From: Eucommia ulmoides
Lineage: Eukaryota; Streptophyta; Magnoliopsida; Garryales; Eucommiaceae
Assembly (NCBI GenBank): GCA_016647705.1
Contig: JAENRU010000485.1
Location: 62,001-126,000, forward strand
DNA: 64,000 bases
Reading direction: 5' to 3'
The position numbers were made by a program, and so were the translations under genes. Shown here piece by piece: positions 1 to 13,130 of the stretch (position 1 is the first letter of the stretch; every line of letters starts with the position of its first letter). The notes beneath the pieces were generated by a model that was not told where the DNA came from, did not search any database, and saw nothing but the letters and a program-made list of their open reading frames with translations.

Positions 1-1315
1 CGATTATATGGTCAATCAATCTTTTGCAGTAATTTTAGTTTATAGCCACAATTACTTCGTTACATGCAAAATTAGATATAAAGAAGAATATTAATAATGG
101 GATAACCTAAGTACATGATCTTGAACGCTAACCCGATTTTTTTTTCATATTTACTTTATTATTTATTTATTTATTTATTTATTTTTGCAATTTCTTTATT
201 TGAAAGATTGGAAGCAGTAGATAACTGCAATCCAATCTCTGTGGATTTGACATGGGATTAATTTGTGACTTTGTTTTTACTTTTATGGCATTTTTTCCAT
301 TTGTTTTTTCTTAACTAGGACTTTGTTATCTATATATGTTGCAGGATTTGCACATGTATCTTCAAATCAAAGGAGTCAAATAACATCTTGTAAGCTTCTT
401 CTTTTATGAAGTGTTATTATTATTATATTTTCTGAGGTTTTGACACCTCGTTTTCCTAAGTTTGACCAAAATCTCACTTTGGTCCTCATGGTTTCAGTTT
501 GGACATATGACACCTTAAAGTTTCTTAATCATCCTACTACAATCCATGTCGTTATCCCCATTTACAATTTTAGACGAAAAACGTTCACATGCCATGAATC
601 TGACTATTTTTAAGAGTTGTTTATGGGCAATTCCAGTCTTTCAATCCCTCCGATTCTCCTTAATGCCTAAATAATCAGAAATATACATTTAACATTATAT
701 GAATGTGTGTGCATGTGTGTTTTGTAGAAAAAAATTAAACAGGAAATGAAGAGGTTGGAAATGCCCATGAAATTTCCTTGAAAATAGTTGGGTGTACTAC
801 AGTTGACTGTTTTGGACCCGTATATTATGCGAGTCTAGAAAAAAATATATTAATATATATTTTTAATTTGAATATTTTGATATTATAATTTTGATTCTTG
901 ATCTATATATAACAAAAAAATAAAGCATTTTTTAAAAGATAGTTTTTTTAGGGGTTCATTTGAAATTTATATAAATTACAGGAGGAGTGTATGAAGTTTT
1001 AAAGATTGTAATTGATTTTTTCTTAAAAATAAAAGAGATAATAATGTATATTTTTTTCTTAAAAATAAGTTCGTGTTGGTAAGATGCCTGGGCCATGTCG
1101 GACGGAATCCACGACTGTTGAACTCAACTTGATTGTTGAAAGTGGAGTTTCGGGAGAAAGAGAAGGGGAAGAAGAGGGCTAGAGGAATTGGCCGACTCAT
1201 CCTAAACTGTTGTTCAGAGCTGTGAAGGAACCCTGGACGTGGGGACTCTCTTGGGGTCTTTGCCCTAAGAAAATAGATGAAAACTGAAACTGTACCAACA
1301 CTAGCTTTCTTAGCG
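1..1315. other. Gene-poor AT-rich sequence
   Basis: No coding region, RNA gene or complete element could be supported here. The stretch is AT-rich with homopolymer T runs and an ATTT microsatellite around 150-185. The short GC-richer part near 1080-1260 gives only short reading frames with no family I recognise. A gene to the left could end here, but no splice or homology evidence shows it. Confidence 0.5.
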
Positions 1316-1319
1316 CATA

Positions 1320-1850
1320 ATCGTACATATTTATATATCTGAATTGAAAATGGAATTTTCCCTTTATATCACATAAACATTAAAGTCCAAGTAAATATAT
1401 TTATCGTTTTTATTTTATAAAAATAATTTTAGAGTATTTCCTATTTTTAACCTAATTAGAAACTTATTTTTAAAAAAAGATTATGAATAGAAAATCATAT
1501 TAATATACATTGGTAATTTGTTAAATTACTGTTTTTTAAATTGATGAGATTTTCTTAATAAAAAGACAAATGGATTTGATGGAGTTTTCCTAATATCTGG
1601 GTATTTTGTTAAAATTAAGTGTTAGTTGCTTTTTACCCCCCTCTAGTTTGATCTTGTTTCATTTTGCCCCCTCTACTTTAAAAGCACACACTTTAGCCCT
1701 TTCTATTTCAAATAAATTTGAAAACATTTTTTTATTTTTTATTTTTAACTTACCTAAATTGCTAAAAATTAGTAAAATTAAATTTTCAAATAGAAAAAAC
1801 AATCATTTATTTTAATTTTTATTTTATTTTGATTTTATTAAAAATAGAAA
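1320..1850 (+). repeat. Dispersed copy of the 5' part of the tandem-array unit
   Basis: This segment matches the starts of the units at about 7205, 11520 and 32848. Shared blocks include TATTTCCTATTTTTAACC, AATATCTGGGTATTTTG and a pyrimidine-rich block near 1633-1690. It shares with the 7205 copy an upstream stretch (TTATATCACATAAACATTAAAG) that the other two lack, so these two copies are closer or less trimmed. It has no coding potential. The unit may itself derive from an old transposon. Confidence 0.6.
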
Positions 1851-3940
1851 TAAAGAGAGAATTAGAGAGGAAAAAAAATGATAGTTAAGGTATTTCAATT
1901 TTTTTTTTTGGGGGGGAATAAAATATGTTTTAATCCCATAGATTTTTAAAATAGAAGTTTACATAGTAAAAGAAGCACGAAATCTCCCGCCATCACAGAA
2001 CTTGGGGAGGATCAGACAGATATACACAACCTTATCCCTATTAGCGTATACAGTACAACATAAAAACGTGGTAGAAAAAAAATCATCAAAAAACCTATAA
2101 TGTGTTAAAAAAAAAAAAAAACTGTGTAATCTGCAAAGAGAAAATCTGAAAACATAACCCCTAAACCTAATTTTCAATAGAAAAATTGTAAAAAGGTTTT
2201 TTTCAAAAACAACTTTTTGAAGGTTTTAGAGATGTAATCCAAACAGACCTTTCAGATTACCATAAGAATTACGTGGTTCACAGTGAAAAATAAACGGAAG
2301 TTTTCTCTATATTTTGGTAGTATACATGCCTTTTCGCCGAGCTTCAGAGATTTATAACAATGGCTGGAAGAAAAAAAAGATAGGGTAATATCGTCCTAAT
2401 AAGAACAATTCGTTGTCATGTTCGATGCTAAAAACAAATTTGTCGAACGAAACTATAAAATTTCAAGGTAATCTACAAGATTCAATTACTTCAAGGACCG
2501 TTGTATGAGTCTCCGGTGAGATCATATCAAGTCTCAAATGAAATTCCTAAAAGAAAAAAGAAACGATTATTAAGGTCAACGATTCGAAATAAGAATAGAA
2601 GATAACAGTTTCAAGAGACTGAAAAATCGAAAAACAGTTCTAGAATAATAAAAGAATATCTGCCGCCTAGAGATTTTAGATCTAATTTTCAGGAATAGAA
2701 CAAAATTGTTGCCAAGTTTTTGTTTTTTGCTCCAATTTTTCTTTGAACAAAAACACAAAACAACAGCACCTAAGAAACTGTCCAAAAAAATATTTTTTTA
2801 ATCACTCAAACATTTTTCGGTTTTTTATCTATGGTTCCTTTAAAACTTGGAACATGAGCAGTAGAATAGATACTAAACAAAACCCATTTCTATTCTGATC
2901 CGAAATTTTGTTCAAACAAATAGGAATCAGAACATTTTTTTATTTTTTTTATTTCTATTCAAAGTTTTTGGAGAACAGAACCCCCCATCCCCACGAAGAA
3001 AAAAAAACAGTAACCAAACACAACATAACCGATAATTCATGTCTATGATTAATTCATTAGGAAGACATTCAGCAATTCTATTTTGTACGCTCTTACTGTC
3101 GATGAAGAATTTATTGAGGAAGTTAAAAAAAAAAAAAAAAAAACAGAATTTAAACCCGAGATCTTCAGATCACAATAGATCAATTTTACCATTATATACC
3201 CAAGACTCACCCTAAAAAAACATTGATAAATGCATAGCCAAAAAAAATTATTGATAATCAAATTGATATGTAGATCACATGATTATAGAATTCAACTTTT
3301 CACTTTCCGGGAAATTATTAAAGGAAAGAAAAAATTTGAATAAGAAAGAGAAAGAATGGTGCACTCACCCAGGTGTCAATAAAAAACACCATTTTCACTT
3401 CAAATTTCTGTTTTTTTAATTGATGTTGAAATGTAAGAGACATTTTCAAGAGTGTCAATAGCATTTTTTAATATATATATTTTTATTTTCTTATGAAATA
3501 TAATCTAATGAAGATAATGTTTCCAGCCCTCGACAGGCAGCAATTTGCTGGCAGGCCTTAGGGTTTTCATTTTTTAAATTCATTAGAACCTGGCATGGAT
3601 ATAACAACAAAAACTAAAAGATATCAATACTTCGAAATGTTATACATAGTTGAATTACCCAAGAGATGTTAGTCCGGTTGACTTGTAATGGAGGGAGACT
3701 GGAGGACTGGTCAATGTCTCAAGTGATGTCATGTTTAACACAAATGTCTCCACCAAAGAAATATAAGGTTTTAGTAAACAAAAACAATTATACAATAAAA
3801 AACAAAACGATGTCATAAAAACATACCAGCACTTCGTTGTAGAAGAACTAGAATATACCGATTACAGATAACGATGAACAATATACAATAATTATAGTCT
3901 GCAGAATCAAACACAGTGCCTTGGTTAACAAACTTCATTC
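1851..3940. other. Intergenic sequence 3' of the receptor gene
   Basis: About 2.1 kb of AT-rich DNA with many A and T homopolymers, including A18-like runs near 2108 and 3125. Open frames here are short and low complexity. The part next to 3944 should contain the 3' UTR of the minus-strand receptor gene, but no polyadenylation signal stands out enough to place. Confidence 0.5.
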
Positions 3941-3943
3941 CTT

Positions 3944-6900
3944 TCACCTAACCATTCTCCCTCTTCGTTTATGATTCCTTCGGGCAAAAGTCTTCAAAAA
4001 CCATGAGTGCTTACTTGTGGTCAAAACGTTTCCCATTATCCATCCAACTACTAGCCCGCTTGCACATCCCATGCATATGAAAATCCAATCAATCTTATCC
4101 GGGAACCCGAAATCTTCATTTTCATCGGTCAAAGATTGTGGTGGAGAACTTCCACATTTCTTTGACAAAGGATCTCCACACAACCCTGAATTCCAATCAT
4201 ATGAAATATTATCAAATGTATCGAATTGATTCCCTCTTGGTATGGCCCCACTTAGATGGTTGTGAGATACATCGAAGAACGCAAGGAATGTGAGTTCTAT
4301 CAGTTGCTGGGGGATATGTCCTGAGAGCTCATTCCGAGAGAGGTCTAAAGCTTCAAGCTCTCTCAATTCCCCCATTGACGAGGGGATTGGACCTGTTAGA
4401 TCATTGTTAGAGAGGTTAAGCAGATGAACTCCTTTGAGATTGCGAATAGATTCGGGGATGTTCCCTCCAAATTTGTTGTTTGAGAGATCAATGGCTGTGA
4501 AGAAGGTTTGTACTACACTAGGTTGCATGTATGTACCTTTGTTGCAGAATGTCATAATGAAAGACAAATTTAAGGTAACCACAGTGCCTACAAATGGAAA
4601 ACTTATGGGGGTTTGTACATATGTCGGATGATCCACGCCCTGAGGGTTTATGCCATTCCAATTCTGGAAGAGTCTGGATGGAAGCTCACCTGTAAATATA
4701 TTGTTGGAGAGATCAATGATTTGAAGCTTGGGGAAATCAAAATTTGAGAGAGAATTCTCAATAACACCGTGAAATTGATTAGATCTCAGGAGAAGAATCT
4801 TTAACTCCGGAAGTTTTCGCAACCAAATGGGGAAGGTGTCAGTGATGTGATTGTGTCCAAGGTTAAAATTCTCCAACATTGTGCAATTTTCCAAGGATCT
4901 GAATAAAGGACCGTCGAAATGATTTTCACTGAGGTCAATCGTCTGCAATTTGCATCTTGCATTGTACAGCTGAGGAATGGTGCCATGGAAATTGTTGTTT
5001 CCTAAATTTAGTACCAATAGAGAATCGCATTTGGGAATTATGCCACTCAAGCTGTTACTTGACAAATCGAGGACCTCTAGCATGCCAGAATTGCAGATCG
5101 ACTCTGGAATCCCTCCTGTCAGCAAATTGTTTGAGACATGATAAATGATTGTGGATAATGGAGGAATGGGCAATGATCCTTGCAGGAAGTTAGAATCAAG
5201 GTTTATGATTCGCAGCCTCTTACCAACATCGAATATCCATTTGGGTATTTGACCATGAATGTTATTGCCCGCAATTTCTAGAAACTCCAATTCATCTTGA
5301 TATTTTAAAAACTCAGGGAATGAATTTAGGTTGCAAGCGTTAAGTCCTAATAACTTAAGCTTTGGAACAGTAGAATTGGTGGTGGTTTGATGTAGTAAAG
5401 ACAATCCACTTCTTGACAAAGAGAAGTGTTGTAGATCTTTGAGATGGAGAAACAAGTTTGCTTCTAATGTGCCACTCAAGTTGTTATGTTGTAATTGGAG
5501 TGAATTGAGATTCACGAGGTTGAAAATTGATTCCGGGATCGGGCCACGGAGTTCATTACCACTGATACGTAGCAGAGTTAATTGGGTTAAATTTCCGAGG
5601 CAAGTTGGAATCTCACCGCCAAGGTTATTGCCAGAAAGAGAGAGATACGTAAGTTGGGTGAGGTTGGCAAATGAAGAAGGAATCTCTCCTGTTAAATGGT
5701 TAAACATAAGGTCTACTCTTTCCAACTTGATCAGGTCACCAATGGTGGACGGGATTTCTCCATGAAAATTGTTGGAGCTAAGAGATAGGTAAGTTAGTTT
5801 TCGCTGGTTACCTATCCAGGATGCCATTTTACTAGCAAGGTTATTGTCATTAAGATGGAGATACAAAAGTTGGGTGAGGTTGGAAAATGAAGGAGGAATC
5901 TCTCCTGTTAGATGGTTAAACGAAAGGTCTACTTCTTCCAGGTCAATCAGGTCACCAATGGTGGAGGGGATTGAACCCGTGAAATTACAGTAACTAAGAT
6001 TCAACGCCTTCAAGGATTTGAGATTTCCAATTGAATCTGGTATCTTACCACTAAATCTCGTGCCACTAAGTCTCAATATTTCAAGGGGACTTCCTTGACG
6101 AAACTCCGGCAAATAACCTGTAAGATTTTGATTTAACCGAATGCTAAGAGTTTGCATCTTTGGAAGATGGAACACACTTATTGGGAATTCCCCGTACAAT
6201 TCACATTCTCTAAGCGAGAGAGTAGTTAAAGATGACAAGTTTCCCAAAATATGTGGAATTTGGGAAGATATCTTAACCTGAGACAAAGACAACAATTTCA
6301 AGCCAGTTAAATTCTGCACCAGGTTAAAAAAAATAGCGGTTTTGAGTTAAGTGGAAAGATATGATTACCTGAGACAAAGAAAGCACTTTTAGGCCAGTCA
6401 AGTTATGAACCAGGTTCATTAGAGTTGGCCTTTCAAGTTTCAAGAGAGGTTTCAAATTATCATCATAATTCTCAGAAAGATCAAGGGTAACCAGTTTAGA
6501 CAACTCCGCAATTTCTTGAGGGACTTCGCCTGAGAATACAGATTGGGATAGATCAAGAGTATTTAGACTTGAAAAACGACCAATTGCTGATGGGATTTTT
6601 GAGTAATTTAGGTGATTATCGGCGAGATTAAGCCTCTGGAGGTGAACAAGGCGGAAGAGGCTGCTGTTGGAATTGATGGATCCGTAGAGAAGACTGCTAT
6701 TGAGGTCAAGGCCAATCACATGACCGGAGTATTCATCACACTCAACGCCATCCCAGAAGCAGCAATTGGTGTTATTTCCCTTGAGCATCCATGAATCAAC
6801 CTTAGGATATGCAGAAGGATCGCCAGAAGCATATTCAGTAATTTCAAAGCTTTGCTTGAACTGTAACAACGCAAGAGTCTCATCCTCACGGCATATAGGC

Positions 6901-6989
6901 TTCACAAAAGAGGAAGAAGTAACTAGGATAACGAAATGAAAGTGGGAGAGTAGAAGCACAAACATAGAGGGACTTGAGGATGATCTCAT
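3944..6989 (-). CDS. LRR receptor-like protein (Cf-9/RLP type), two exons
   Basis: The predicted product is a plasma-membrane receptor-like protein: extracellular leucine-rich repeats, one membrane helix and no kinase. The family senses pathogen or developmental ligands together with SOBIR1/BAK1-type co-receptors. Exon 1 (6369-6989, 207 codons) has an ATG at 6989, a hydrophobic signal peptide (about residues 5-28), the DETLALLQFK start of the LRR N-cap and the paired cysteines of NCCFWDGVECD. Exon 2 (3944-6277, 777 codons) has many LxxLxLxxNxLxGxIP repeats, a family-typical non-repeat island, a final FFDVSHNHLSGAIP repeat, cysteines in GLCGDP and SKKCGSS, an acidic stretch, a membrane helix near WIFICMGCASGLVVGWIMG and a basic tail. 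Read continuously, the frame breaks at 6320. Removing a GT-AG intron at 6278-6368 (91 nt) restores one 984-residue protein, a normal length for the family. I infer a functional gene, but splicing is unproven; without it this is a pseudogene. A broken paralogue lies at 48025-50226. Confidence 0.85.
6261..6416 (-). repeat. Imperfect tandem duplication inside the LRR coding region
   Basis: Two copies of a roughly 65-bp segment, 6352-6416 and 6261-6325, lie 91 bp apart. Both begin AACCTGGT, encode NLTGLK-LLSLSQ-like residues and contain TTTGTCTCAGGT. They are separated by 26 bp with a T-rich run. The copies differ at about one base in five, so the duplication is not very recent, or the copies have been free to diverge. 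Confidence 0.85.
6278..6368 (-). other. Proposed 91-nt intron of the receptor gene
   Basis: On the minus strand the donor is CAG/GTAATC (GT at 6368-6367). The acceptor is TTGTCTTTGTCTCAG/GTT (AG at 6279-6278), preceded by a good pyrimidine tract. Splicing is phase 0 and joins ..LSLSQ to VKISSQ.. without losing or adding an LRR residue. The intron equals one period of the local tandem duplication. The paralogue at 49130-49200 has one uninterrupted copy of this sequence, so the intronless state looks ancestral. Confidence 0.65.
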
Positions 6990-7066
6990 AGTGCCTATAC
7001 TTTCTATGAACTCCTTATTGGTAGGTATTTGGAACGGTTTATCTCAAAGCATTCTCATTCATTAAC

Positions 7067-7073
7067 TTATATA
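7067..7073 (-). promoter_or_regulatory. Candidate TATA box of the receptor gene
   Basis: The minus strand reads GTATATAAG here, 78 bases upstream of the ATG at 6989. This is consistent with a transcription start near 7040 and a short leader. It is the best TATA-like site in the first 150 bases upstream. The DNA just beyond (7085-7260) is an inverted copy of 8850-9015, so the promoter abuts repeat-derived sequence. Confidence 0.45.
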
Positions 7074-7084
7074 CTTTTTTGCTC

Positions 7085-9015
7085 TGTGGTTTGGGGGGCG
7101 TGCAGGAGACGATAAGAAAGAATCATTGCATTGTTTTTTCTTATGTGGCATGTTCTTCTTGTTTTGTAAATTTCCTCATCTATTAATTTTTTCCTTTCGA
7201 AGTGTTTATATCACATAAAATTCAAAGTGCAAGTAAATATATTTATTATTTTTATTTTATAAAAATAATTTTAAAATATTTGCTATTTTAAACCTAATTT
7301 GAAACTTATTTTCTTTGAAAAAAAGAAGAAGATTATGGATAGAAAATCATATTAATAAACAATGGTAATTTGTTAAATTACTCTTTTTTTTAAATTGATT
7401 TGATTTGCTTAGTAAAAAACAAATGGATTTGATGGAGTTTTCTTATAATATCTGGGTATTTTGTTAAAATTAAGTGTTAATTGTTTTTCGCGCCATCAAC
7501 TTGTTTCACTTTGTCCCTCATACTTTAAAAGCACACACTCTATCCCTTTCTAAATTTGAAGACAAACCATTTTTTTTTTTTTAACTTAACTAAATTGTTA
7601 AAAATTACTAAAATTAAATTTTCAAATAGACAAAACAATCATTTATTTTAATTTTTAGGGTCATTCGGTGCCAAGTCCTTTATTTCACCCTTAATTTTAA
7701 AAAAATTCTATGTGCAATTGTAAGTTGTATTTTAGTCCCGCCTATTAAAAAAGACGGGAGACCTAATATATGCGTCTGCACTCGTGCAGTTAAATGTAAC
7801 TGGTTTGTGTGTAAAATACTTGTTAAGTGTAAAATACTCGTTTGTTTCCATGGCCACCAGATCTGAAAATTCTCCAAATCTGAAAATGGAGAGAGAGAGA
7901 GTTCGCCGCCACCGCCACTCCACAAGCGGCGTTGCCATCGTAGACGTCGTTGCATTCACTATTTGTTTCCATGGCCAACAGATCTGAACCCCCCTCTCTT
8001 CTCTCAAGTCACATATTTCTGAAAATGTTATAGTTTAGATATATAAATCCTAGGGTTTTATATTTATAAGAGGGTATAAACATCCGTTCACTAATTTTGT
8101 TAACTAACAAATGATTAAATAATAAAAGAGGGATTAAATAATGACCTAAAGATTTAAAAGGGCATTTGACTAAACAAACACTAAAATAAGGGCAAAACAA
8201 TGAAAAATAGAAAGAAAATCAAGGCACAAGTGTCAACGGAAAGTTAACAGAAAACTTAACAAAATGATGATCAAAATATTACAGTGAAGTAAACCGCAAT
8301 TCAGCCAAACTATAAGGAGTAAAATGCAATTTATATATTATTCAAACTGATGGCAAAAGTTTTACGAGAAAAGGGACAAAACAAACCTCTTCTTCAATTA
8401 CTCAAGGCTTCAGTTTCTGTTCCTTGATTTTCGTTCTCAAAATTTTGATACATATATAGAAATGCGTTTAGTAAATACATTTATTTTCCAAAAAATTTAA
8501 GAGTAAAATTATTCTTTGAATTCCCTATGAATTTGAAGAAAAAAGATGTCGATTCCTACTCACTCCCATAAAACTATTTCTATCACCACTCATCGGTCAT
8601 CATACATTTAAAGAAAAAAAAAAAAAATATTGCAAGCAAACATGTTTTTTATTTATGCTCTCATAAATTAAAAGAAACAATTTTAAAATAATAGCCGTTA
8701 TCAAATACATTTCTATTCTTGAAATACTCCAAAATAAAAATAGAAAAACAAAACAAATAATTTAAAATAATAATCGTTACCAAATATGTTTTTATTCTTG
8801 AAATACTCCAAAATGAAAATAAAAAAAAATAATAAGAATAAATGTATTTACTTGGACTTTGATGTTTATGTGATATAAACACTTGACAGGAAAAAATTAA
8901 TAGATGAGGAAATTGACAAAACAAGGAGAAAAGGCGACAGATGAAAAAACAATGCAGTGAGTCTTCCTTATCGTGTCCTGCACGCCCCCCAAACCACAGA
9001 ACACAACAAAGACTT
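7085..9015. repeat. Inverted-repeat-ended segment next to the receptor promoter
   Basis: The block at 7085-7260 (TGTGGTTTGGGGGGCGTGCAGG, then TTTATATCACATAAA) is the reverse complement of 8850-9015 at high identity. The inverted arms are about 165 bp and enclose about 1.6 kb. Parts recur at 22900-23450 and, partly inverted, at 35690-36110. It may be an old inverted-repeat transposon, but I see no transposase and no clear target duplication, so the class is open. Confidence 0.5.
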
Positions 9016-10023
9016 GACTTAAGGTGTGGGAACTTGAGAATGGAAGAGGGCCCCATGGCCATTTAACGTAACGAACATAACAAAGACTTTGACTTTAGTT
9101 GGGAACAAAGCTCCGAATTATTGAATGGTTAGAATTTGGGCAATTTAGTTAAGCCAGGTGGCGTTGACGGGCTTTTGGTTTTTTATTTTATAAAAATAAT
9201 TAATTTTAGACCCGCTATGTAAATTTTTAAAAATTAAACTAAAATTTATATTAATAGTATTTAAATTTGACTGTTAGCATTCAGTATGTTGTTTCTTTTA
9301 ATTTTATATTTAATAATATTTAAAAAAAAAATAATACGGAGAAAAAATCACAACTTTAAATCACTCGCATTTATTTTCACACCTAAAAATAAAATAATAA
9401 AGAGGTAAAAAAATTGAGTGTTAAGTTCCAAGATGATATATATATATATATATAGTTTTTAACTTTTTAATATGTGTTTGAATAATAATTTTATACGTTT
9501 ATTTATTTTTAGATTTTTTAATTTTATTTTTAAGGTTAACTTTTAAGCAGTATAATTGTAATACCCCGAAAATTTAGATTTCTTAAAAATATTATTTTAT
9601 ATAATTTTAATATTTTTTAGGACAATTTTGTGAATTTGTAGTATAAATATATATATACTTGATAATTTTTTAAATTAAATATCAAAATTATATTTTTGAA
9701 AATATTATTTTATATAAGTTTAATAGTTTTGGGTTATTTTGTATATTATGAAAATTTCTAATAAATAATTAATAAGTTTGTGGTATAAATATATATTTGA
9801 TAATTTTTGGAATTAAATGTCAAAATTACATTTTTGAAAATATTATTTTATATAAGTTTAATATTTTTGGGTTATTTTGTATATTATGAAAATTATAATA
9901 AATATTTAATAAGGTTAGGGAAATAAGTGTAATTATTAGATTTAATATAAATTATTTTATAATTATGAGGTATTAAATATAATTTCTCAAATCTTACCAA
10001 TTAAGGAAGCGATTTTGGCCATG

Positions 10024-10067
<44 letters not shown>

Positions 10068-11520
10068 AAAGGCCGACCACATGTCTTGCACTCGCATATA
10101 TTTATAGGGGTTATGTATATCTATGAGGATTACATGTGTAATTATTTAATATATACTAATAATAAGTAATAAGTAGAGGATCAACCATTGCTTTGGGTAA
10201 TATTCTGATATTCATTACTAAACTTATTGCGGTTACTTTAGGGCCCGTTTAATTTTTACAACAAACAAAAATATTCCAGTTCGGATTCCGATTTCGGATT
10301 TTAGGTAAAATTTCTAATTTTTTTAATATATATATTTAATTTGTTTATAGTGTGATTTATGCTATTATTGTTGTTGAATTCTACTTGTTAAATTTTAAGA
10401 AATAATTATGACTATGTGAAAATTATACCCATATGTTTATTTTGATTACAAGGCCGGTGAGAACGAAATGGCGACCGGAAATCTATTTGAAATTCTATTT
10501 GTAAAAATTGTATTTATTATTTATTATTATAATCGGTGAATTCGAAAATTTTAATTATCCCGTCCTATAATTCGTAGTTTTACTAAAAATATATGATTCC
10601 TCATATGTTAGATAATCCTCAGTTTTGTTTCATAATAAACAGAGGTGAATTCGGGTGTCAGGTCTTCAAATTCTATTTTTGGTCCCTAAAGTACGTAGTG
10701 GGTGTCTATGTAAGTGTGATGGTTGCCAAATTGCACATTTGGTCCCTCAAGTTTTACATTTGTTTTGATTCTAAGACATATATTTGAAATTCTATTTAAA
10801 ATTATAAGAGTTGTATTTATTATTCACTATTGTAAAATTGATTCGATAAATTGATAAACTATAAATTTGATAATTATAATTTTGATCGCCGCATTGCAAA
10901 TTAAATATTTTCATAAGACGAATTATTAAATTGATTCACCGTTGTAAAATTGGTTAATTCCAATTGTCGTCGTGGTGTGTGAAATTTATCAGATTTTTTT
11001 AATTAAAATATTGATTATTTAGTAAAATTATCATCGTCGATAAATAAAATTGTTGCCGTAGTTTGTAAAATTTCTCAGAATAATTCAAAATTAATTAGCG
11101 GGTTATTCGGTTTAGTGTTAATTCTCCAATAAGAGAAACTGAGTGGCGGCTCTGGAAAACTGGATCATTATAATAATAGCTCCCAATTTGTGGTGGTTAA
11201 TAAATATTATTATTAAAATTTTTATTAATGAATATCAATAATTAAAAAAAAAAAAAAAAAAAAGTCATAATAAAAGAGGAAAAAAAAAAAGAAAATACAA
11301 TTTTTTGACCAATTTTATGTGTCATATTTGTTAAAAAAAATAGATATTTTGAATTGAAAGAAAATTAATGAACTACTTGGATAGTTATTATAATGACTAT
11401 AATTAATATAAGTGAGGGATTAATCTTAACCTTTGATTTTGGTAGGAGTAAGGAGACGATAGAAAATGATAAATCTCAATTGTGGTTGTTTTGAAGTTTT
11501 TTTCTTCATTATAATAAGAT
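7262..11520 (+). repeat. Tandem array unit A (about 4.26 kb)
   Basis: Unit A starts at the TTTTAAAATATTTGCTA block and ends where unit B begins with the same block (11520). It aligns along its length with unit B (11521-12480 plus 22836-26064). It contains no host gene. Landmarks are the ATGGCCACCAGATCTGAAAATT block near 7850, an A-rich run at 10029-10064 and a solo-LTR fossil (9557-11170). Unit A keeps the uninterrupted versions of both later MULE insertion sites. Confidence 0.75.
9557..11170 (+). mobile_element. Solo LTR-like fossil (Ty3/gypsy chromovirus style), unit A copy
   Basis: The sequence begins TGTAATACCCCGAAAATT, a start typical of long chromovirus LTRs. It ends near a GGCGGCTCTGG...GGATCATTA block equivalent to the usual GGGTCGTTA end. 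It is about 1.6 kb with no coding region and no neighbouring internal domain, so it fits a solo LTR. The second copy at 23986-25695 arose by the tandem duplication, not by a separate insertion. It looks old and carries many substitutions; the assignment is by end motifs only. Confidence 0.45.
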
Positions 11521-12480
11521 TTTAAAGTATTTCCTATTTTTAGCCTAATTAGAAACTTACTCTTTTTTAAATTGATGAGATTTTCTTAATAAAAAAAACA
11601 AATGGATTTGAAGGAGTTTTCTTAATATCTGGGTATTTTGTTAAAATTAAGTGTTAATTGCGTTTTACCCCCTCTAGTTTGATCTTGTTCCATTTTGTCC
11701 CTCCTACTTTAAAAGCACAAACTTTAACCCTTTCTACTTTGAATAAATTTAAAGACAATTTTTTTTTTTTAATTAACTACACTGTTAAAAATGACTAAAA
11801 TTAAATTTTCAAATAGACAAAACAATCATTTATTTTAATTTTTGGGATCATTCGGTGACAAGTCTTTTCTTTCACATGTGTCGTCGTTTGTTTTCATGGC
11901 CACCAGATTTGAAAATTCTCCAAATCTGAAAAGAGAGAGAGAAGAGAGTGAGTCGCCACCACCCCGCCACAAGCGGCATTGCCATCACAGACGTCGTCGC
12001 ATTCGTTGTTTGTCTCCATGGCCACCAGATCTTAACCCTCTCCTCTCTCTTCTCTCAAGTCACATATTTCTAAAAATGTAATAGTTTAGATATATAAATC
12101 CTAGAGTTTTTATATTTATAAGAGGGTATAAACGTCCGTTCACTAATTTTGTTAATGGTCAAATGATTAAATAATAACCTAAATATTTAAAAGGTCATTT
12201 GACTAAACTAACACTAAAATAAGGGCTAAAAAATGAAAAAAAAAAACCCTTAATTTTTATTAAATCAACAAAATAACACACATTTTTTATTTAAAAGAAA
12301 AATAGAAAGAAAATCAAGGTACAAGTGTCAACGGAAAGTTAACAGAAAACTTAACAAAATGATGATCAAAATATTACAGTGAAGTAAACCGCAATTCAGC
12401 CAAACTATAAGGAGTAAAATGCAATTTACATATTATTCAAACTGATGGCAAAAGTTTCACGAGAAAAGGGATAAAACAAA
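11521..12480 (+). repeat. Tandem array unit B, left part
   Basis: This is the left 960 bp of unit B, matching unit A from 7262 to 8384 apart from a missing segment near 11870. It is cut at 12480 by the large MULE and resumes at 22836. A short open frame at 11842-12081 follows repeat sequence also present in unit A and is not a convincing gene. Confidence 0.75.
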
Positions 12481-13130
12481 GGGAAAATTACCGTTTACTC
12501 TAAAAAAAAATATTATTTACCGACTACTCCCGTCATCTTTTCCTTGCACCGATCACTCCCATTGAAGAGTTTTTCTTGCACCGGTTACTCCCGTCGGCGG
12601 TAAACATAGCACCGAAAACTCCCGTTTCCAAAAACGGCGAGGAAGGAGATTACCGAAAATGTCCTCCCGTGTTTCGCGTGAACGATGAGTACCTCATTTA
12701 GCTTTTGAGTTTCCTAATTTTACAATGGTATATTCATTCGGAAATCAGAACAAGGTGCAGTCGTTAGGTTGTCCAAGATTCCAATTTCAAGAGCGAAAAT
12801 ATGCATCGTCGGCGCAGATTGAGCATTTTACGATCATCAAACTGAAACAAGTAAGAATAAAAGCTAGATTTGCGATTTTAATTCGCTGAATTCACGTATC
12901 AATTGATTTCTACAGATTCGATCAAATGCATTAAGATATATCTTTTTTGCCGGAATTCTTGCTCTTTAACACACAATGAGCGTAGTCCATGAAGGAATTC
13001 ATATTTTTTTTGGTACATTTCATTTATTTGATTAAATATGCACGCCGAGTTGATGAATCAATATCGATATGTGTTTTTTGTATGCGAATATGTATGATTT
13101 GTATCGATCTAGTTTAGCTGACGTTTTTAA

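Noticed and set aside
6314-6410. Alternative 97-nt intron in the receptor gene (GT at 6410, AG at 6314)
   Set aside because: It is also open but removes residues that relatives keep and has a weaker donor (CTG/GTTCAT); the 91-nt intron matches the duplication period exactly.
6324-6989. A separate short secreted LRR protein gene
   Set aside because: It is the N-terminal exon of the receptor; the last 14 codons come from reading into the intron.
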